Program-made: the position numbers and the translations under genes | Assembly (NCBI RefSeq): GCF_016097415.1 | Contig: NZ_JAEHGE010000001.1 | Location: 2,095,157-2,159,156, forward strand | Direction of reading: 5' to 3' | From: a sulfur-oxidizing endosymbiont of Gigantopelta aegis | Lineage (GTDB): Bacteria > Pseudomonadota > Gammaproteobacteria > GRL18 | DNA length: 64,000 nt | The notes under the pieces: generated by a model | The model's input: the letters and a program-made list of their open reading frames with translations, nothing else | Database searches by the model: none | What the model was told of the DNA's origin: nothing | Shown: piece by piece, positions 27,375 to 36,943 of the stretch | Layout: every line of letters begins with the position of its first letter | How positions within the stretch are numbered: the first letter of the stretch is position 1

Positions 27375-27996
27375 GGGGTGACCAACCGGAACGCCATTGT
27401 GATAATGGTATAATATGGGGACGTTTACCGTTATCTTCAAACCAGGAATCCACAGCAAATTCGGCGGGCTCATCGCTATTACCTGAATGTGCTTTCTCAC
27501 GCATTGCACCCGAACTATGTGGCCAGCCGAAAATAAAAAAGCCTCGATTAACGTGATCCATAGGCTCATGCCATTTTAATAAGCCTTGTTTGTCCATAAT
27601 GAGCAGGTAAGTTGTGGTATTGGTTGATTCATCAATACAATCTAATTGCCCATAAGAACCCATTGCCTGAAATAGACCGGCTTTATCGTGGGTGGTGTCG
27701 GTCATGACACCGACGATTTGTTCAAACTCTGCAATCGCATTGGCAATTTGCCGGCGTTCTTGTTCTGCTGAGGTGGTTGGTGGTTGGAAATGTTGGCTGA
27801 TCTGCGCCCATTGTGTATCACTCAGTGATAATTGTGCCACTGTTTTGCAGCCCTGATTGTGGCACATGGAGAAATGTTTCACATCAGGATCGGTGATAAC
27901 CTCTTCGCTGACAAAAGTATCTGCCATGGCTATAGTTGAAAGCATTAAAAAAAATAATGCACTCAGTCGTGTAAAGTAAGTCAGTATTTTGCTCAT
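27367..27996 (-). CDS. Secreted protein of unknown function, coupled to mnmA
   Basis: A 209-residue protein with a signal peptide (residues 1-25, [12 protein letters not shown]). The mature part includes three cysteines: [13 protein letters not shown] near the N-terminus and [12 protein letters not shown]. The CHNQGCK pair could form a disulfide or bind metal. FNGKR-like repeats or membrane segments are absent, and [25 protein letters not shown] closes it. I do not recognise a family. It starts 6 bp after rluE and overlaps the mnmA start, so it is part of a four-gene operon. Confidence 0.75.
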   Translation of the reverse strand: MSKILTYFTRLSALFFLMLSTIAMADTFVSEEVITDPDVKHFSMCHNQGCKTVAQLSLSDTQWAQISQHFQPPTTSAEQERRQIANAIAEFEQIVGVMTDTTHDKAGLFQAMGSYGQLDCIDESTNTTTYLLIMDKQGLLKWHEPMDHVNRGFFIFGWPHSSGAMREKAHSGNSDEPAEFAVDSWFEDNGKRPHIIPLSQWRSGWSPHE

Positions 27997-28002
27997 AGGG
28001 TT

Positions 28003-28560
28003 TTATTTAATGTTTAATTTACGGTATTCGCCAGGCTGCATCGTGTCTAATTGCCATTGACCAATTCGATGGCGGATTAGACGCAGAGTAGGAAACCCAA
28101 CTGCAGCAGTCATACGACGTACTTGACGGTTTTTTCCTTCGCTAATGCTGAGCTCAATCCAGGTTGTGGGAATGTCTTTACGAAAACGTACCGGTGGTAT
28201 TCGTGGCCAAATTTCGGGTTCGGATATTATTCTTGCCTTGGCGGGTTTGGTTAAACCGTCTTTTAAGCGCACACCCTGGCAAAGCTGTTTTAGTGCCTGT
28301 TCGTCAATTGCACCATCCACTTGTACCCAATAGGACTTTTCTTTGCTATGCTTGGGATGTGCAATCTGGTGCTGTAAGGCACCTGAATCGGTCAATAATA
28401 ATAAGCCCTCACTGTCTCTATCAAGACGGCCAGCGGGGTAGACCTTTTTTATGTTGATATAGTCAGATAAATTTTCCCGACTGCTGGCATGTTGCTCATC
28501 GGTGTCTGTAAACTGACATAATACATTGTAGGGCTTATTAAAAAGAATCAGTTTAGACAT
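28003..28560 (-). CDS. rluE: 23S rRNA pseudouridine synthase, RluE type
   Basis: RluE modifies U2457 of 23S rRNA. The catalytic motif is AGRLDRDSEGLLLLT, with ILFNKPYNVLCQF at the N-terminus and ISEGKNRQVRRMTAAVGFPTLRLIR at the C-terminus, as in small RsuA/RluE enzymes that lack an S4 domain. An ATG at 28575 would add MCKIF, but MSKLILFNKP at 28560 matches the family start. First gene of the operon leading to mnmA and hflD. Confidence 0.9.
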   Translation of the reverse strand: MSKLILFNKPYNVLCQFTDTDEQHASSRENLSDYINIKKVYPAGRLDRDSEGLLLLTDSGALQHQIAHPKHSKEKSYWVQVDGAIDEQALKQLCQGVRLKDGLTKPAKARIISEPEIWPRIPPVRFRKDIPTTWIELSISEGKNRQVRRMTAAVGFPTLRLIRHRIGQWQLDTMQPGEYRKLNIK

Positions 28561-28734
28561 AAAAATTTTGCACAATTATAGTTGAATCGTTAGTTGAATC
28601 GTTAACAATAAAAACAAGCATGGCAGTATAGCATTGTTTTAACTTATTTTTTAAGGATATTTTTAGGATGTTTTTAGGATAGTTGTAACGATTTATGCTA
28701 AGAGTTGCTTGAAACAAAGAATACTAAAATACTC

Positions 28735-30516
28735 ATGGATATTAATAAACTTACCCGGCCAGATGGTCAATTGGATCTCTATAAAATATTGGAATTGCTG
28801 GTCGCTGACGGGCTGGTTTCAAAGGAGAATACTCAGGTTCTCAGAGCCTTGGACCAACATAATCAATATTCCAAACAACATCCGTTTTTAGTGATTACTG
28901 ATCGCGGTTGGATGAGTTGTTCTCATCCTGAGCGACAAATATCAATGGATGAGTTGATGCAATGGTTAGCTGATAAAGTAGATATTGAAACTCGGCGAAT
29001 CGATCCCTTGGTGATTGATGTCCATAGCGTGACTTCCTTAATGTCTTTTTCCTATGCCAAAAACTTCAATATCCTACCCTTAGAAGTGACTCATGATACT
29101 GTTTATGTTGCTACAGCACAGCCTTTTCAACTAGACTGGCAGGCAGAAATAGAGCGGATTTCTGGAAAAAACATCAAACTATTATTATCTAATCCGGATG
29201 ATTTGACCCATTTTCTGGTAGAGTTTTATAGTGTTTCAAAATCGGTTACCAAGGCTAAATACCAGTCAGAAGATGAGATTCTGGGCATTCAGAATCTGGA
29301 ACAATTAATTGAAATGGGGCGTGCTGGTAACCTAGATGCTGATAACAATCATATTGTGCGTATTGTTGATTGGCTATTACAATATGCCTTTGAACAACGT
29401 GCCAGTGATATCCATTTAGAGCCTCGTCGTGAACAGGCCAATGTGCGTTTTCGTATTGATGGTGTCATGCAGCAGGTGTATGAAATTCCTGCCGCAGTAA
29501 TGAATGCGGTTTCTAGTCGTATCAAAATTCTTGGTCGTATGGATGTCTCTGAAAAACGTCGCCCACAAGATGGCCGAATCAAAACTAAAACCCCCGATGG
29601 TTTAGAAATCGAATTACGCTTATCGACCATGCCGACGGCCTTTGGTGAAAAACTGGTGATGCGGATTTTTGATCCTGAAGTGCTACAACGGGGCTTTGAA
29701 TCATTAGGTTTTGGTAAGTCGGAAAATAAAGCCTGGCAGGAAATGATCAAAAAGCCCAATGGCATTATCTTAGTGACGGGGCCTACGGGTTCGGGTAAAA
29801 CCAGTACGCTTTATACCACTTTACGGCAATTAGCCAAGCCGGAAGTCAATGTTTGCACGGTAGAAGATCCCATCGAAATGGTTGAACCCATGTTCAATCA
29901 AATGCAGGTTCACCAGAAAATTGAACTCGATTTTGCCCAGGGCGTTCGAACATTGATGCGTCAAGATCCAGATATTATCATGATTGGTGAGATCAGGGAT
30001 AAAGAAACTGCAGAAATGGCAATTCAGGCCTCTTTAACTGGGCATCTAGTGCTATCCACTTTACACACAAATGATACCTTATCTGCTCTTATTCGCTTAC
30101 AGGATATTGGTGTGCCACCTTATTTGATCCATTCCAGCATTATCGGTATTATGGCGCAACGTCTGGTACGTACCCTTTGCCCGCATTGTAAAGAGGAAAC
30201 CACAATTGCTGAAGATGTTTGGGCTGATATGGTCAAACCCTGGAAAAGTGAGTTGCCGAAAAAAGTTTATAAGCCGGTTGGTTGTTTAGAATGTCGAAAT
30301 ACGGGGTTTTTAGGTCGTATTGGTTTGTTTGAAATGTTGCCTTTAACGACCGAGTTTAAAAACTTATTGGGGCGGGATGCCGATATGGAACAATTACGCC
30401 GTCAGGCAGTCAAAGACGGTTATAAACCATTACGCCTCAATGGCGCACAAAAAATTGCTAAGGGTGTCACTACCGTAGAAGAGGTTTTGCGGGTTTCTCC
30501 TGAGCCAATGATGTGA
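28735..30516 (+). CDS. GspE/PilB-type secretion or pilus assembly ATPase
   Basis: A hexameric ATPase of the type II secretion/type IV pilus superfamily. It has an N-terminal MshEN/GspE-N-like region, then Walker A GPTGSGKT, an Asp box (CTVEDPIEMV), Walker B region IIMIGEIRDKETA, a His box (LSTLHTND), and a zinc-binding tetracysteine split as CPHC and CLEC. A TTG at 28705 is possible, but the ATG at 28735 (MDINKLTRPDGQLDL) seems better. No other secretion or pilus genes adjoin it, so the system it powers cannot be named from context; MshE-like or GspE-like are both possible. Confidence 0.88.
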   Translation: MDINKLTRPDGQLDLYKILELLVADGLVSKENTQVLRALDQHNQYSKQHPFLVITDRGWMSCSHPERQISMDELMQWLADKVDIETRRIDPLVIDVHSVTSLMSFSYAKNFNILPLEVTHDTVYVATAQPFQLDWQAEIERISGKNIKLLLSNPDDLTHFLVEFYSVSKSVTKAKYQSEDEILGIQNLEQLIEMGRAGNLDADNNHIVRIVDWLLQYAFEQRASDIHLEPRREQANVRFRIDGVMQQVYEIPAAVMNAVSSRIKILGRMDVSEKRRPQDGRIKTKTPDGLEIELRLSTMPTAFGEKLVMRIFDPEVLQRGFESLGFGKSENKAWQEMIKKPNGIILVTGPTGSGKTSTLYTTLRQLAKPEVNVCTVEDPIEMVEPMFNQMQVHQKIELDFAQGVRTLMRQDPDIIMIGEIRDKETAEMAIQASLTGHLVLSTLHTNDTLSALIRLQDIGVPPYLIHSSIIGIMAQRLVRTLCPHCKEETTIAEDVWADMVKPWKSELPKKVYKPVGCLECRNTGFLGRIGLFEMLPLTTEFKNLLGRDADMEQLRRQAVKDGYKPLRLNGAQKIAKGVTTVEEVLRVSPEPMM

Positions 30517-30556
30517 TTAATTTTTTAAAATTTGTATCAATAGAATAGGATTTTTT

Positions 30557-31210
30557 ATGTATAACAAGCATGGTATTTTTATTTTTTCTTGCCTGATGTT
30601 TTTTTCACAGCAAAGTTCAGCTTTAGGTGAACGATTGGGTGAAATGGCCAGTGATGTTGGCGATGCGGCGACTGAACTGGGCAAGTCGGCTGGCAAAGTA
30701 GCAACTGATGTTGGAAAATCGGCTGGCATTGGTGTCGATGCTACTGCGCTTGAGCGTGATGCCGATGCCGCACTGAATAAATTGTTAAAGTCTACTCCTG
30801 CTGCCGCTCAGTTAGCCAAAAAGGCCAAGGGTATTCTTATTTTTCCTAAAATCCTTAAAGCCGGTTTAATGGTTGGTGGCCAGCATGGTGAAGGTGTGTT
30901 GAAGAAAAATGGTAAGACCGTGGCTTATTACAATACTGTCGCGGGTTCTTATGGGTTTCAGGCTGGCGCACAAAGCTTTAGTTATGCGATGTTTTTTATG
31001 AATAGCAAGGCAATGGATTATTTGAATAGTAGCGATGGCTGGGAAGTCGGTGTCGGTCCAAGCATTGTCGTGGTTGACGATGGCATGGCACGTTCTATGA
31101 CTTCAATGACAACCACCGAATCGGTTTATGTCTTTACCTTCGGTCAAGGTGGCTTGATGGCAGGTGCAGGTCTTCAAGGGTCTAAAATTAGTCAAATTCA
31201 CCCCCAATAG
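30557..31210 (+). CDS. SYLF/Ysc84-domain lipid-binding protein
   Basis: The C-terminal two thirds (about residues 85-215) are a SYLF/Ysc84 domain: AKKAKGILIFPKILKAGLMVGGQHGEGVL, SYGFQAGAQSFSYAMFFMN, and YVFTFGQGGLMAGAGLQGSKI. A signal peptide (1-22) and an Ala/Gly/Asp helix-breaking repeat (MASDVGDAATELGKSAGKVATDVGKSAG, residues about 30-60) precede it. Bacterial members are periplasmic or outer-membrane associated and of unknown role; lipid binding is known for eukaryotic SYLF proteins. Confidence 0.85.
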   Translation: MYNKHGIFIFSCLMFFSQQSSALGERLGEMASDVGDAATELGKSAGKVATDVGKSAGIGVDATALERDADAALNKLLKSTPAAAQLAKKAKGILIFPKILKAGLMVGGQHGEGVLKKNGKTVAYYNTVAGSYGFQAGAQSFSYAMFFMNSKAMDYLNSSDGWEVGVGPSIVVVDDGMARSMTSMTTTESVYVFTFGQGGLMAGAGLQGSKISQIHPQ

Positions 31211-31331
31211 TTTTTATTCAGCATTAGTTCATGTACTGGATAATAAGATATAATGACAGCATAAGACTCAGTGAGTAAATCATCGACCCAATGATGGTTT
31301 GCTCTTGATAATAAAAAATTAAGGTGTAAAT

Positions 31332-31808
31332 ATGAAAAACTCAATAATATTAAGTGGTCTGACCATCGTGACCATGTTAACCATCAATACAGCAATGGCT
31401 GAGTTGATGGTGTTTCCTTCTAAGGGACAGAGCAATCAACAAGTAGAACAAGATAAATTTTCCTGCTATGGCTGGGCGAAAGGACAGACCGGCTTTGATC
31501 CCATGAAAGCACCAACAACAACGACTGCTCCACCATCACAGGCTAAGAGAACAGGCGGTGTTGTTCGTGGTGGTCTTGGCGGTGCAGCCTTGGGTGCCAT
31601 CATTGGTGATAGCTCAAAATCAGCTAAGCGCGGTTTGGCGGCAGGTGCTTTGATTGGTGGCGTGAGACAAGGTTCTGCGAATAATAGAACCGAACAGACA
31701 ACCAAAGAATGGGAACAGCGTGAAGCGAATAATTACGCCAATAACCGTAATCAGTATAATCGTGCCTATTCTGCTTGTTTAGAAGGTAAAGGCTATTCAG
31801 TTAAATAG
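31332..31808 (+). CDS. Secreted glycine-zipper protein (YMGG-like)
   Basis: 158 residues: signal peptide (1-23), a YGWAKGQTGFDP segment, and a glycine-zipper hairpin (GGVVRGGLGGAALGAIIGDSSKSAKRGLAAGALIGGV, about 75-110). A polar C-terminus follows with YNRAYSACLEGKGYSVK. Two cysteines (in FSCYGW and YSACLEG) may form a disulfide. Related proteins associate with the outer membrane; function unknown. Preceded by AAGGTG about 8 bp before the ATG. Confidence 0.8.
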   Translation: MKNSIILSGLTIVTMLTINTAMAELMVFPSKGQSNQQVEQDKFSCYGWAKGQTGFDPMKAPTTTTAPPSQAKRTGGVVRGGLGGAALGAIIGDSSKSAKRGLAAGALIGGVRQGSANNRTEQTTKEWEQREANNYANNRNQYNRAYSACLEGKGYSVK

Positions 31809-31825
31809 CGTGGTAATGTAGAACC

Positions 31826-31858
31826 GTAGGATGCTGCTGAGGTACGAAGCGCATCACA
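31826..31858 (+). repeat. Single arm of the 81-bp REP-like family
   Basis: GTAGGATGCTGCTGAGGTACGAAGCGCATC matches the left arm of the palindromes at 1369 and 4962 with a few substitutions. No matching right arm follows, so it is a half-element. Confidence 0.6.
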
Positions 31859-31946
31859 AATGCTACAAACTGAACGATACCGTTAATTATTAACCAGAAC
31901 TTAGCTTGACGGGTGTCTATCCTAAATAGGCTTATTTATATAAAGA

Positions 31947-32043
31947 ACCGTAGGGTGGGCATGGCTTTATCTGCCCACGCTGACTCAAGCGCTTATTATG
32001 TACACTTTCAGCGTGGGCACAAAAAGCGTGCCCACCCTACGGT
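31947..32043. repeat. Inverted repeat built on ACCGTAGGGTGGGCA
   Basis: ACCGTAGGGTGGGCA at the left is mirrored by TGCCCACCCTACGGT at the right, with an inner pair CTGCCCACGCTGA / TCAGCGTGGGCA forming nested stems across about 97 bp. It differs in sequence from the GTAGGATGTGG family but has the same GTAGG start and architecture. It lies just upstream of the FadL-type porin gene. Confidence 0.8.
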
Positions 32044-32111
32044 CACAATTTTAAAAATATTCTTATTTACGGATGGACATTAATTAAGTCTTAATTAATT
32101 AAAGAGATCTT

Positions 32112-33386
32112 ATGCACTTTAGAAAGTCACTTGTTACTACCTCCATATTATTAGCATCCATTTCTTTTTCGGGGCTTATTTCAGCCGCTGGGCTTTGGCT
32201 TTATGAAGGCGCTTCTCCCGAAGTGGGTACTGCTTCGGCAGGGCGTAATGCCATTGCAGATAATGCAGCAACGGCAGCATTTAACCCGGCAGGAATGACG
32301 CGTTTAGATAGAGATGAATTATTGGCTGGATTTCAGCCTATGTATGTTGATGCAAGATTTGATATTGATAATGGCTCGGGTTCAGGTGGTGGGAATGGTG
32401 GTAATGCCGGTGGTTGGGTGCCAGCACTGGCAGTTTACTATGTGCATGAATTAGCGCCAGACTTAAAATTTGGCCTATCCAGTGGCTCATATTTGGGGCT
32501 GGGTGTTGATTTTGGTACAGACTGGGGAGGGCGATATTTTGTGACCGATGGTGAGCTCCTGACCTTGCTGACAAAGGCTTCATTGGGTTATAAGGTCAAT
32601 GATAAACTATCCATTGGTGGTTCTATTAATATGGTTTATAGCAAATTGACACAAAAAATTGCTTGGAATAACAATCCATTAAATATTGGTAACACAGCGG
32701 ATGGCCAGATAAAAATTGAAGAATCCGAACTGAGCTTTGGTTTTGGTGTATCGATGCTCTATGAATTTACAACCATGACGCGAGTAGGTTTTATTTATAA
32801 CTCCGAGGTTGACCTAGAGTTTGATGATGCTATCAGTACTAAGGGTATTTCAGGAATTACGGGCATTCCTGACTATTTTTTAGGTGATCCCAATGTTGAT
32901 CTGGAAATGACTTTACCACAGGCTGTTTCGTTTAGTGTTTTTCACCAGCTGAATGATGACTGGGCTGTAGTAGGAAGCCTCGGTTGGCAGGACTGGTCAG
33001 CATTTGGCAAAACTGATTTAATTTTTTCTGGTGGTGCTCGAACGACTTATGATCGTAATTATGATGATACCTGGAATGCTGCAGTGGGCTTTCATTATCA
33101 ATGGTCAGACAAGTGGAAATTAATGTCAGGTATTGCTTATGATAGTTCACCGGTGAGTGATAAAGATCGCACTATCGATTTACCTTTGGATAGACAGATC
33201 CGTTATGCACTCGGAGCTCAGTATGAATTGAGCAAAGACATTACCGTTAGTGGTGCTTATGAATTAATGGATGCGGGTAAAGCAAGTGTTAACCAGGCAG
33301 GGCTTGCTCGTCAGGGGGGTTTGGATGGTGAGTTTAAAACCAACTTTATTCATATATTTACCATTAATGCCAGTTGGAAATATTAA
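32112..33386 (+). CDS. FadL/TodX-family outer membrane hydrophobic-compound transporter
   Basis: A 424-residue outer membrane beta-barrel. Signal peptide 1-25, then the N-terminal plug/hatch signature of the family (GLWLYEGASPEVGTASAGRNAIADNAATAAFNPAGMTRLD). Amphipathic strands continue to the end and the last residue is aromatic after ASWKY. FadL-family porins pass long-chain fatty acids or hydrocarbons by lateral diffusion. A Gly/Ser-rich loop (SGSGGGNGGNAGG, about 88-101) is the one unusual feature. A GAGAT lies 6 bp before the ATG. Confidence 0.9.
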   Translation: MHFRKSLVTTSILLASISFSGLISAAGLWLYEGASPEVGTASAGRNAIADNAATAAFNPAGMTRLDRDELLAGFQPMYVDARFDIDNGSGSGGGNGGNAGGWVPALAVYYVHELAPDLKFGLSSGSYLGLGVDFGTDWGGRYFVTDGELLTLLTKASLGYKVNDKLSIGGSINMVYSKLTQKIAWNNNPLNIGNTADGQIKIEESELSFGFGVSMLYEFTTMTRVGFIYNSEVDLEFDDAISTKGISGITGIPDYFLGDPNVDLEMTLPQAVSFSVFHQLNDDWAVVGSLGWQDWSAFGKTDLIFSGGARTTYDRNYDDTWNAAVGFHYQWSDKWKLMSGIAYDSSPVSDKDRTIDLPLDRQIRYALGAQYELSKDITVSGAYELMDAGKASVNQAGLARQGGLDGEFKTNFIHIFTINASWKY

Positions 33387-33389
33387 TGT

Positions 33390-36200
33390 TTAAGGCAGTT
33401 TCTTTATCCAAGGCTGATTATTACTGAGGTAATCAGGCAGCGTTTCTAGGCTGGCTTTTGCTTTTGAGAAACTAGAAAAATGTCCCTGAACCAAAATATA
33501 CCAAGGTTTATTGTGCCATTCAACCTGATAAATTTGACTGGATTTTGACAAATCATAGTGTTGAATAAAATCTTTAATGGATTCTTTTTTAGTGGCTCCC
33601 AGTAATTGCACGGTATAAAAAGACGTTGCATTGACATCTAATTTGATAATATCAATTTTGGTATTTTTAATGTGCCCTAAAGTCATATTATCGGTACTAG
33701 TGCCGGTATCAGTAAGAGCTACTTTACTTTTCTGCGCTTCGCTCGCAATATTTGCCAGCGAAGCAGTCACTTGAGAAGAGAATGTCTGTTGTTGCTTAAT
33801 GGAATCTTGTAACTGTACTTTGACCTGTCTAATGTCACTGCTCAGAGCGCTAACATTATCGTTCAGGCTATCGACGTTTTTACTTAAGTCCAGTTGTTGA
33901 TTCTGTGTTTTGTTTAATTCACTCTGAAGCTTGGTCATTTCTTCAGACACTTGTTGCTCATTGACGGGCTTAATATTTGAACTTGCTGTGGAAGTTTGTT
34001 TATTTAATCGCTCGCTTTTGAGCTGTTCTGTTTGCAGGCTAACCTGCTCTATAGAATCCCGGACTTGATTCAGTTGCTCATTGATAATGGCGCTATTTTG
34101 TTTTGTCAGGGCATTTATCTTGGTGTACGTTTCATTGGTAATCGCGGTTTTTATTTCACTGATAAGTGCTTCTTTGTTGCTAGCGCTTATTTCATCGCTC
34201 TCAAGCTCAAATGTCTGGGTGATGAATTCTTGATTTAATATAAGTAGGGTGGAGAGGGTGAAAGTAGAAACCAGCGCGATAGCAAACCATTTGCTACGCG
34301 TTTTAATTGTCTCACTGAGTTGGTTGATCTCGACACCCTGATCCTGTTGATAGCTGACCATTTTTTGTTGATGATTTTCAACGTGTAACTGATGGTTTTT
34401 TATGTCTTCTTGCCGGTTTTCAAGGTTCAGTTGTTGCTGTGCTAATTTATCTTGTTCTTGTCCCAAGTCATGATGATGGCTTTCAACACTCTGTTGACGT
34501 GTATCTAATTCTTGTTGATAACGTTCAAGGCCTTGTTGCTGTTGGGCAAGTTGTTGAATGTCAGTTTGCTCTTGTGCTTGAGCGGCCTCAATTTTTTGAT
34601 CCAGGCTTAAAAATCCAGATTGTAGTTCATTTTCTAATGCAGTGAGATTGTTTTGAGTGTCAGAAAATTGTTCTAATGCCGCAGAAATCTGCTCTAATTG
34701 CTGCTCAGTGATCTCATTTTGAGCAATGAGTGGATCTAATTGGCTGAGTTGGACATCATGTTTATCTAATTGTTGCTGTTGTAGCAAGTATTGTTTAGAT
34801 AATTCGTCATGATGTGCCTGATCAGTGTTTTGTTGTACCTGCATTTCACTGACCAGATTTTCCAGGTTAATGGACTTATTACTGGTTTCTTCAAGTTGTT
34901 GCTTGAGTGACTCCTGCGGTTTAAGCAATTTCTCATTGAGCTGTTTATCTAATTGCTCATCAAGTTGCTTGCTGATAGTTTTTTGAAACTGTGTTTTGAA
35001 TGATGCTTGAGATTCAAGGATCTCAGTGCTAATTTGCAGTGCTAATTCAGCTGATTTCTGCTCATTTTGCTGTACTGATTCTTTCAGTGACGTTTGTTGT
35101 TCATGCTGTTGTTTTTGCTGCTGCTCTTGTTGAACTATCTCAAGTTGATTTTCGATGGCCTGAATTTGAGATTCTAAAGGGGCGAATTTATCATCTGTTG
35201 ATTCAAGGTTTTTATTGAACAATGCTTGTTCAGCAACTTTGTCCTCAATTTCACTCATGGTGTGTTTAATCACATCAATGTTTTCTTGATGATGCACACT
35301 CTGTTGCTGGAAATTCTGGGTTTCCTGCTGCAGTGATTTTCTGATATTACTGGTATCAGTTTGTAATAATTTTATTTGTGTATCGTGGTTCTGTTGATTT
35401 TCATTAAGTGCCGTAATGGTAATATTAAGCTGTTTTAATTGCTCATTAAATTCATCGTTATTTTGCTCGGAATTATTAAAAGTATCCGAATATTCTTTGA
35501 GCTCTTCTTCAAAATCAGCAATTTTTTTGTATAAAACGTCATTATTTTCATTCAGTGTTTGCACCGATTCAGGCGGGGGAGTGGACTTGTTCTCAAGGGA
35601 AAGAATCTTTTGCTCTACCCGTTGGTTGAGTGCCTTAAAATGGGCAATTTCACTGGCCAGTTTCTCAGTATCCTGAACTAATAGGTCGTTTTTCTTTTCC
35701 AGAGAATATTTAATACGCAATAAATCGCTATTGAGAGCGGAGAGGGAAAGTGATTTTTCTATGCCTTCAGTACTTTTTTTGAGTCGAGACCGATTCTTTT
35801 TTATCTGAAAATGGTTTTTTTCTAGCTGGGTTTCATGTTGTTTTTGTTGTGACTCTACAGTCTCAACGCGATGCTCAAACTGATGATTTTGTTGCTTGAG
35901 AGTGGTGGTCTTGTGGCTTAAACGCGTAGTTTCTCGTTGGAGTGCTTCAAGTTGTTGTTTTTCAGCTTCTCGTTGGCTGACGAGTTTATCGAGTCGTTGT
36001 TGTATGTTTTTTAAAGCATTAAGTGATTTTTTTGCAGGCTTTTTTACAGGCGTATTTACAGACGCAGTTGTTCGTTGCTGATCAGCTTTAAGGCTTTTCA
36101 ACTTTTTTTGAGCATTAATATTTTCTTTTTCAGACTTATTTTTTAATGCTTTTTTGTTCTTTTTATCATCCTTATTTTGGGATGATTTTGCCTTGCCCAT
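33390..36200 (-). CDS. Very long coiled-coil membrane protein with C-terminal SPOR-like domain
   Basis: 936 residues. A highly charged Lys-rich N-terminus (1-60) is followed by about 570 residues of Gln/Glu/Leu heptad-type coiled coil. A single membrane helix follows (about 637-657, WFAIALVSTFTLSTLLIL), then a second coiled region. The last 75 residues (FYTVQLLGATKKESIKDFI ... WYILVQGHFSSFSKAKASLETLP) have the SPOR pattern, a fold that binds denuded septal glycan. Topology would place the long coil in the cytoplasm and SPOR in the periplasm, as in DamX but much larger. It converges on the porin gene with a 3-bp gap. Function is inferred as division- or pole-related. Confidence 0.8.
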   Translation of the reverse strand: MGKAKSSQNKDDKKNKKALKNKSEKENINAQKKLKSLKADQQRTTASVNTPVKKPAKKSLNALKNIQQRLDKLVSQREAEKQQLEALQRETTRLSHKTTTLKQQNHQFEHRVETVESQQKQHETQLEKNHFQIKKNRSRLKKSTEGIEKSLSLSALNSDLLRIKYSLEKKNDLLVQDTEKLASEIAHFKALNQRVEQKILSLENKSTPPPESVQTLNENNDVLYKKIADFEEELKEYSDTFNNSEQNNDEFNEQLKQLNITITALNENQQNHDTQIKLLQTDTSNIRKSLQQETQNFQQQSVHHQENIDVIKHTMSEIEDKVAEQALFNKNLESTDDKFAPLESQIQAIENQLEIVQQEQQQKQQHEQQTSLKESVQQNEQKSAELALQISTEILESQASFKTQFQKTISKQLDEQLDKQLNEKLLKPQESLKQQLEETSNKSINLENLVSEMQVQQNTDQAHHDELSKQYLLQQQQLDKHDVQLSQLDPLIAQNEITEQQLEQISAALEQFSDTQNNLTALENELQSGFLSLDQKIEAAQAQEQTDIQQLAQQQQGLERYQQELDTRQQSVESHHHDLGQEQDKLAQQQLNLENRQEDIKNHQLHVENHQQKMVSYQQDQGVEINQLSETIKTRSKWFAIALVSTFTLSTLLILNQEFITQTFELESDEISASNKEALISEIKTAITNETYTKINALTKQNSAIINEQLNQVRDSIEQVSLQTEQLKSERLNKQTSTASSNIKPVNEQQVSEEMTKLQSELNKTQNQQLDLSKNVDSLNDNVSALSSDIRQVKVQLQDSIKQQQTFSSQVTASLANIASEAQKSKVALTDTGTSTDNMTLGHIKNTKIDIIKLDVNATSFYTVQLLGATKKESIKDFIQHYDLSKSSQIYQVEWHNKPWYILVQGHFSSFSKAKASLETLPDYLSNNQPWIKKLP

Positions 36201-36516
36201 TGCACATTCCTAGCAATTACTTTAATAAGGTATATTAAGTTTATAATAAATATAGATAATATTCCACAAAAGTGAAGCATTTAGATACATCATAAAGGAT
36301 AAATAGTTAAGTTTTCCTATCATGATAGGGGAAAATAGATTGAAATCTGGCAATTTGAGTCACTTGTAAATAGGAGTAAAAAGCCCCATTAATGAGTGGT
36401 AGACAACATTTTATTTTATTATTTCCCTATAAAATTAATGGGTAATAGAAAGTTTTAAAAAACTTTTTTCAATAAAATAGAGAATTTTTTTTAGATTTAG
36501 CTAGACTTAAATAAAT
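36201..36516. promoter_or_regulatory. Divergent intergenic region with a 14-bp perfect palindrome
   Basis: This 316-bp AT-rich gap separates the SPOR gene (leftward) from clpS (rightward), so it must hold both promoters. CCTATCATGATAGG (36316-36329) is a perfect palindrome flanked by TTTT on the left and GGAAAA on the right, a plausible operator. A looser inverted pair, CCCATTAATG (about 36383) and CATTAATGGG-like (about 36432), follows. I see no ORF or RNA gene in it. Confidence 0.4.
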
Positions 36517-36873
36517 ATGATTAACGTGACAAATTCAGATGAATGGTCTGATGACGAAATAAATGACGATGATGACGGCGCTGGCAGCACGGCGGTTGAA
36601 ACCGCCAAGCCCAAGCTAAAAAAACCACGTATGTATCGTGTTATTATCAATAACGATGATTACACGCCAATGGAATTTGTGGTGCATGTGTTAGAGAATT
36701 TTTTCTCTATGGACAGAGCTAAAGCCACGCGAGTGATGATGGATGTCCATAATAGCGGCAAAGGGGTCTGTGGCCTGTTTACCCGTGATATGGCAGAAAC
36801 GAAAACACTAGAAGTGAATAACTACTCAAAAAAACATAATCATCCTTTGATGTGTTCTATGGAAGTTGAATAA
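36517..36873 (+). CDS. clpS: ClpS adaptor protein
   Basis: ClpS delivers N-degron substrates to ClpAP. The binding-pocket segment YRVIINNDDYTPMEFVVHVLENFF (about residues 40-63), the ATRVMMDVHNSGKGVCG helix region, and the ClpA-contacting C-terminus are standard. The N-terminus is longer and unusually acidic (DEWSDDEINDDDDG). It precedes clpA by 70 bp, the normal pair. Confidence 0.95.
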   Translation: MINVTNSDEWSDDEINDDDDGAGSTAVETAKPKLKKPRMYRVIINNDDYTPMEFVVHVLENFFSMDRAKATRVMMDVHNSGKGVCGLFTRDMAETKTLEVNNYSKKHNHPLMCSMEVE

Positions 36874-36943
36874 TAGAATACACAATAAAAGGTTTTCGAT
36901 AAGAGTAGTGTAAGCAGTAAATTTTGATAGAGGATAAACCATA

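Noticed and set aside
32338-32583. His-rich ORF opposite the FadL-type gene
   Set aside because: Shadow of Asp/Gly-rich codons; no start signal or homology.
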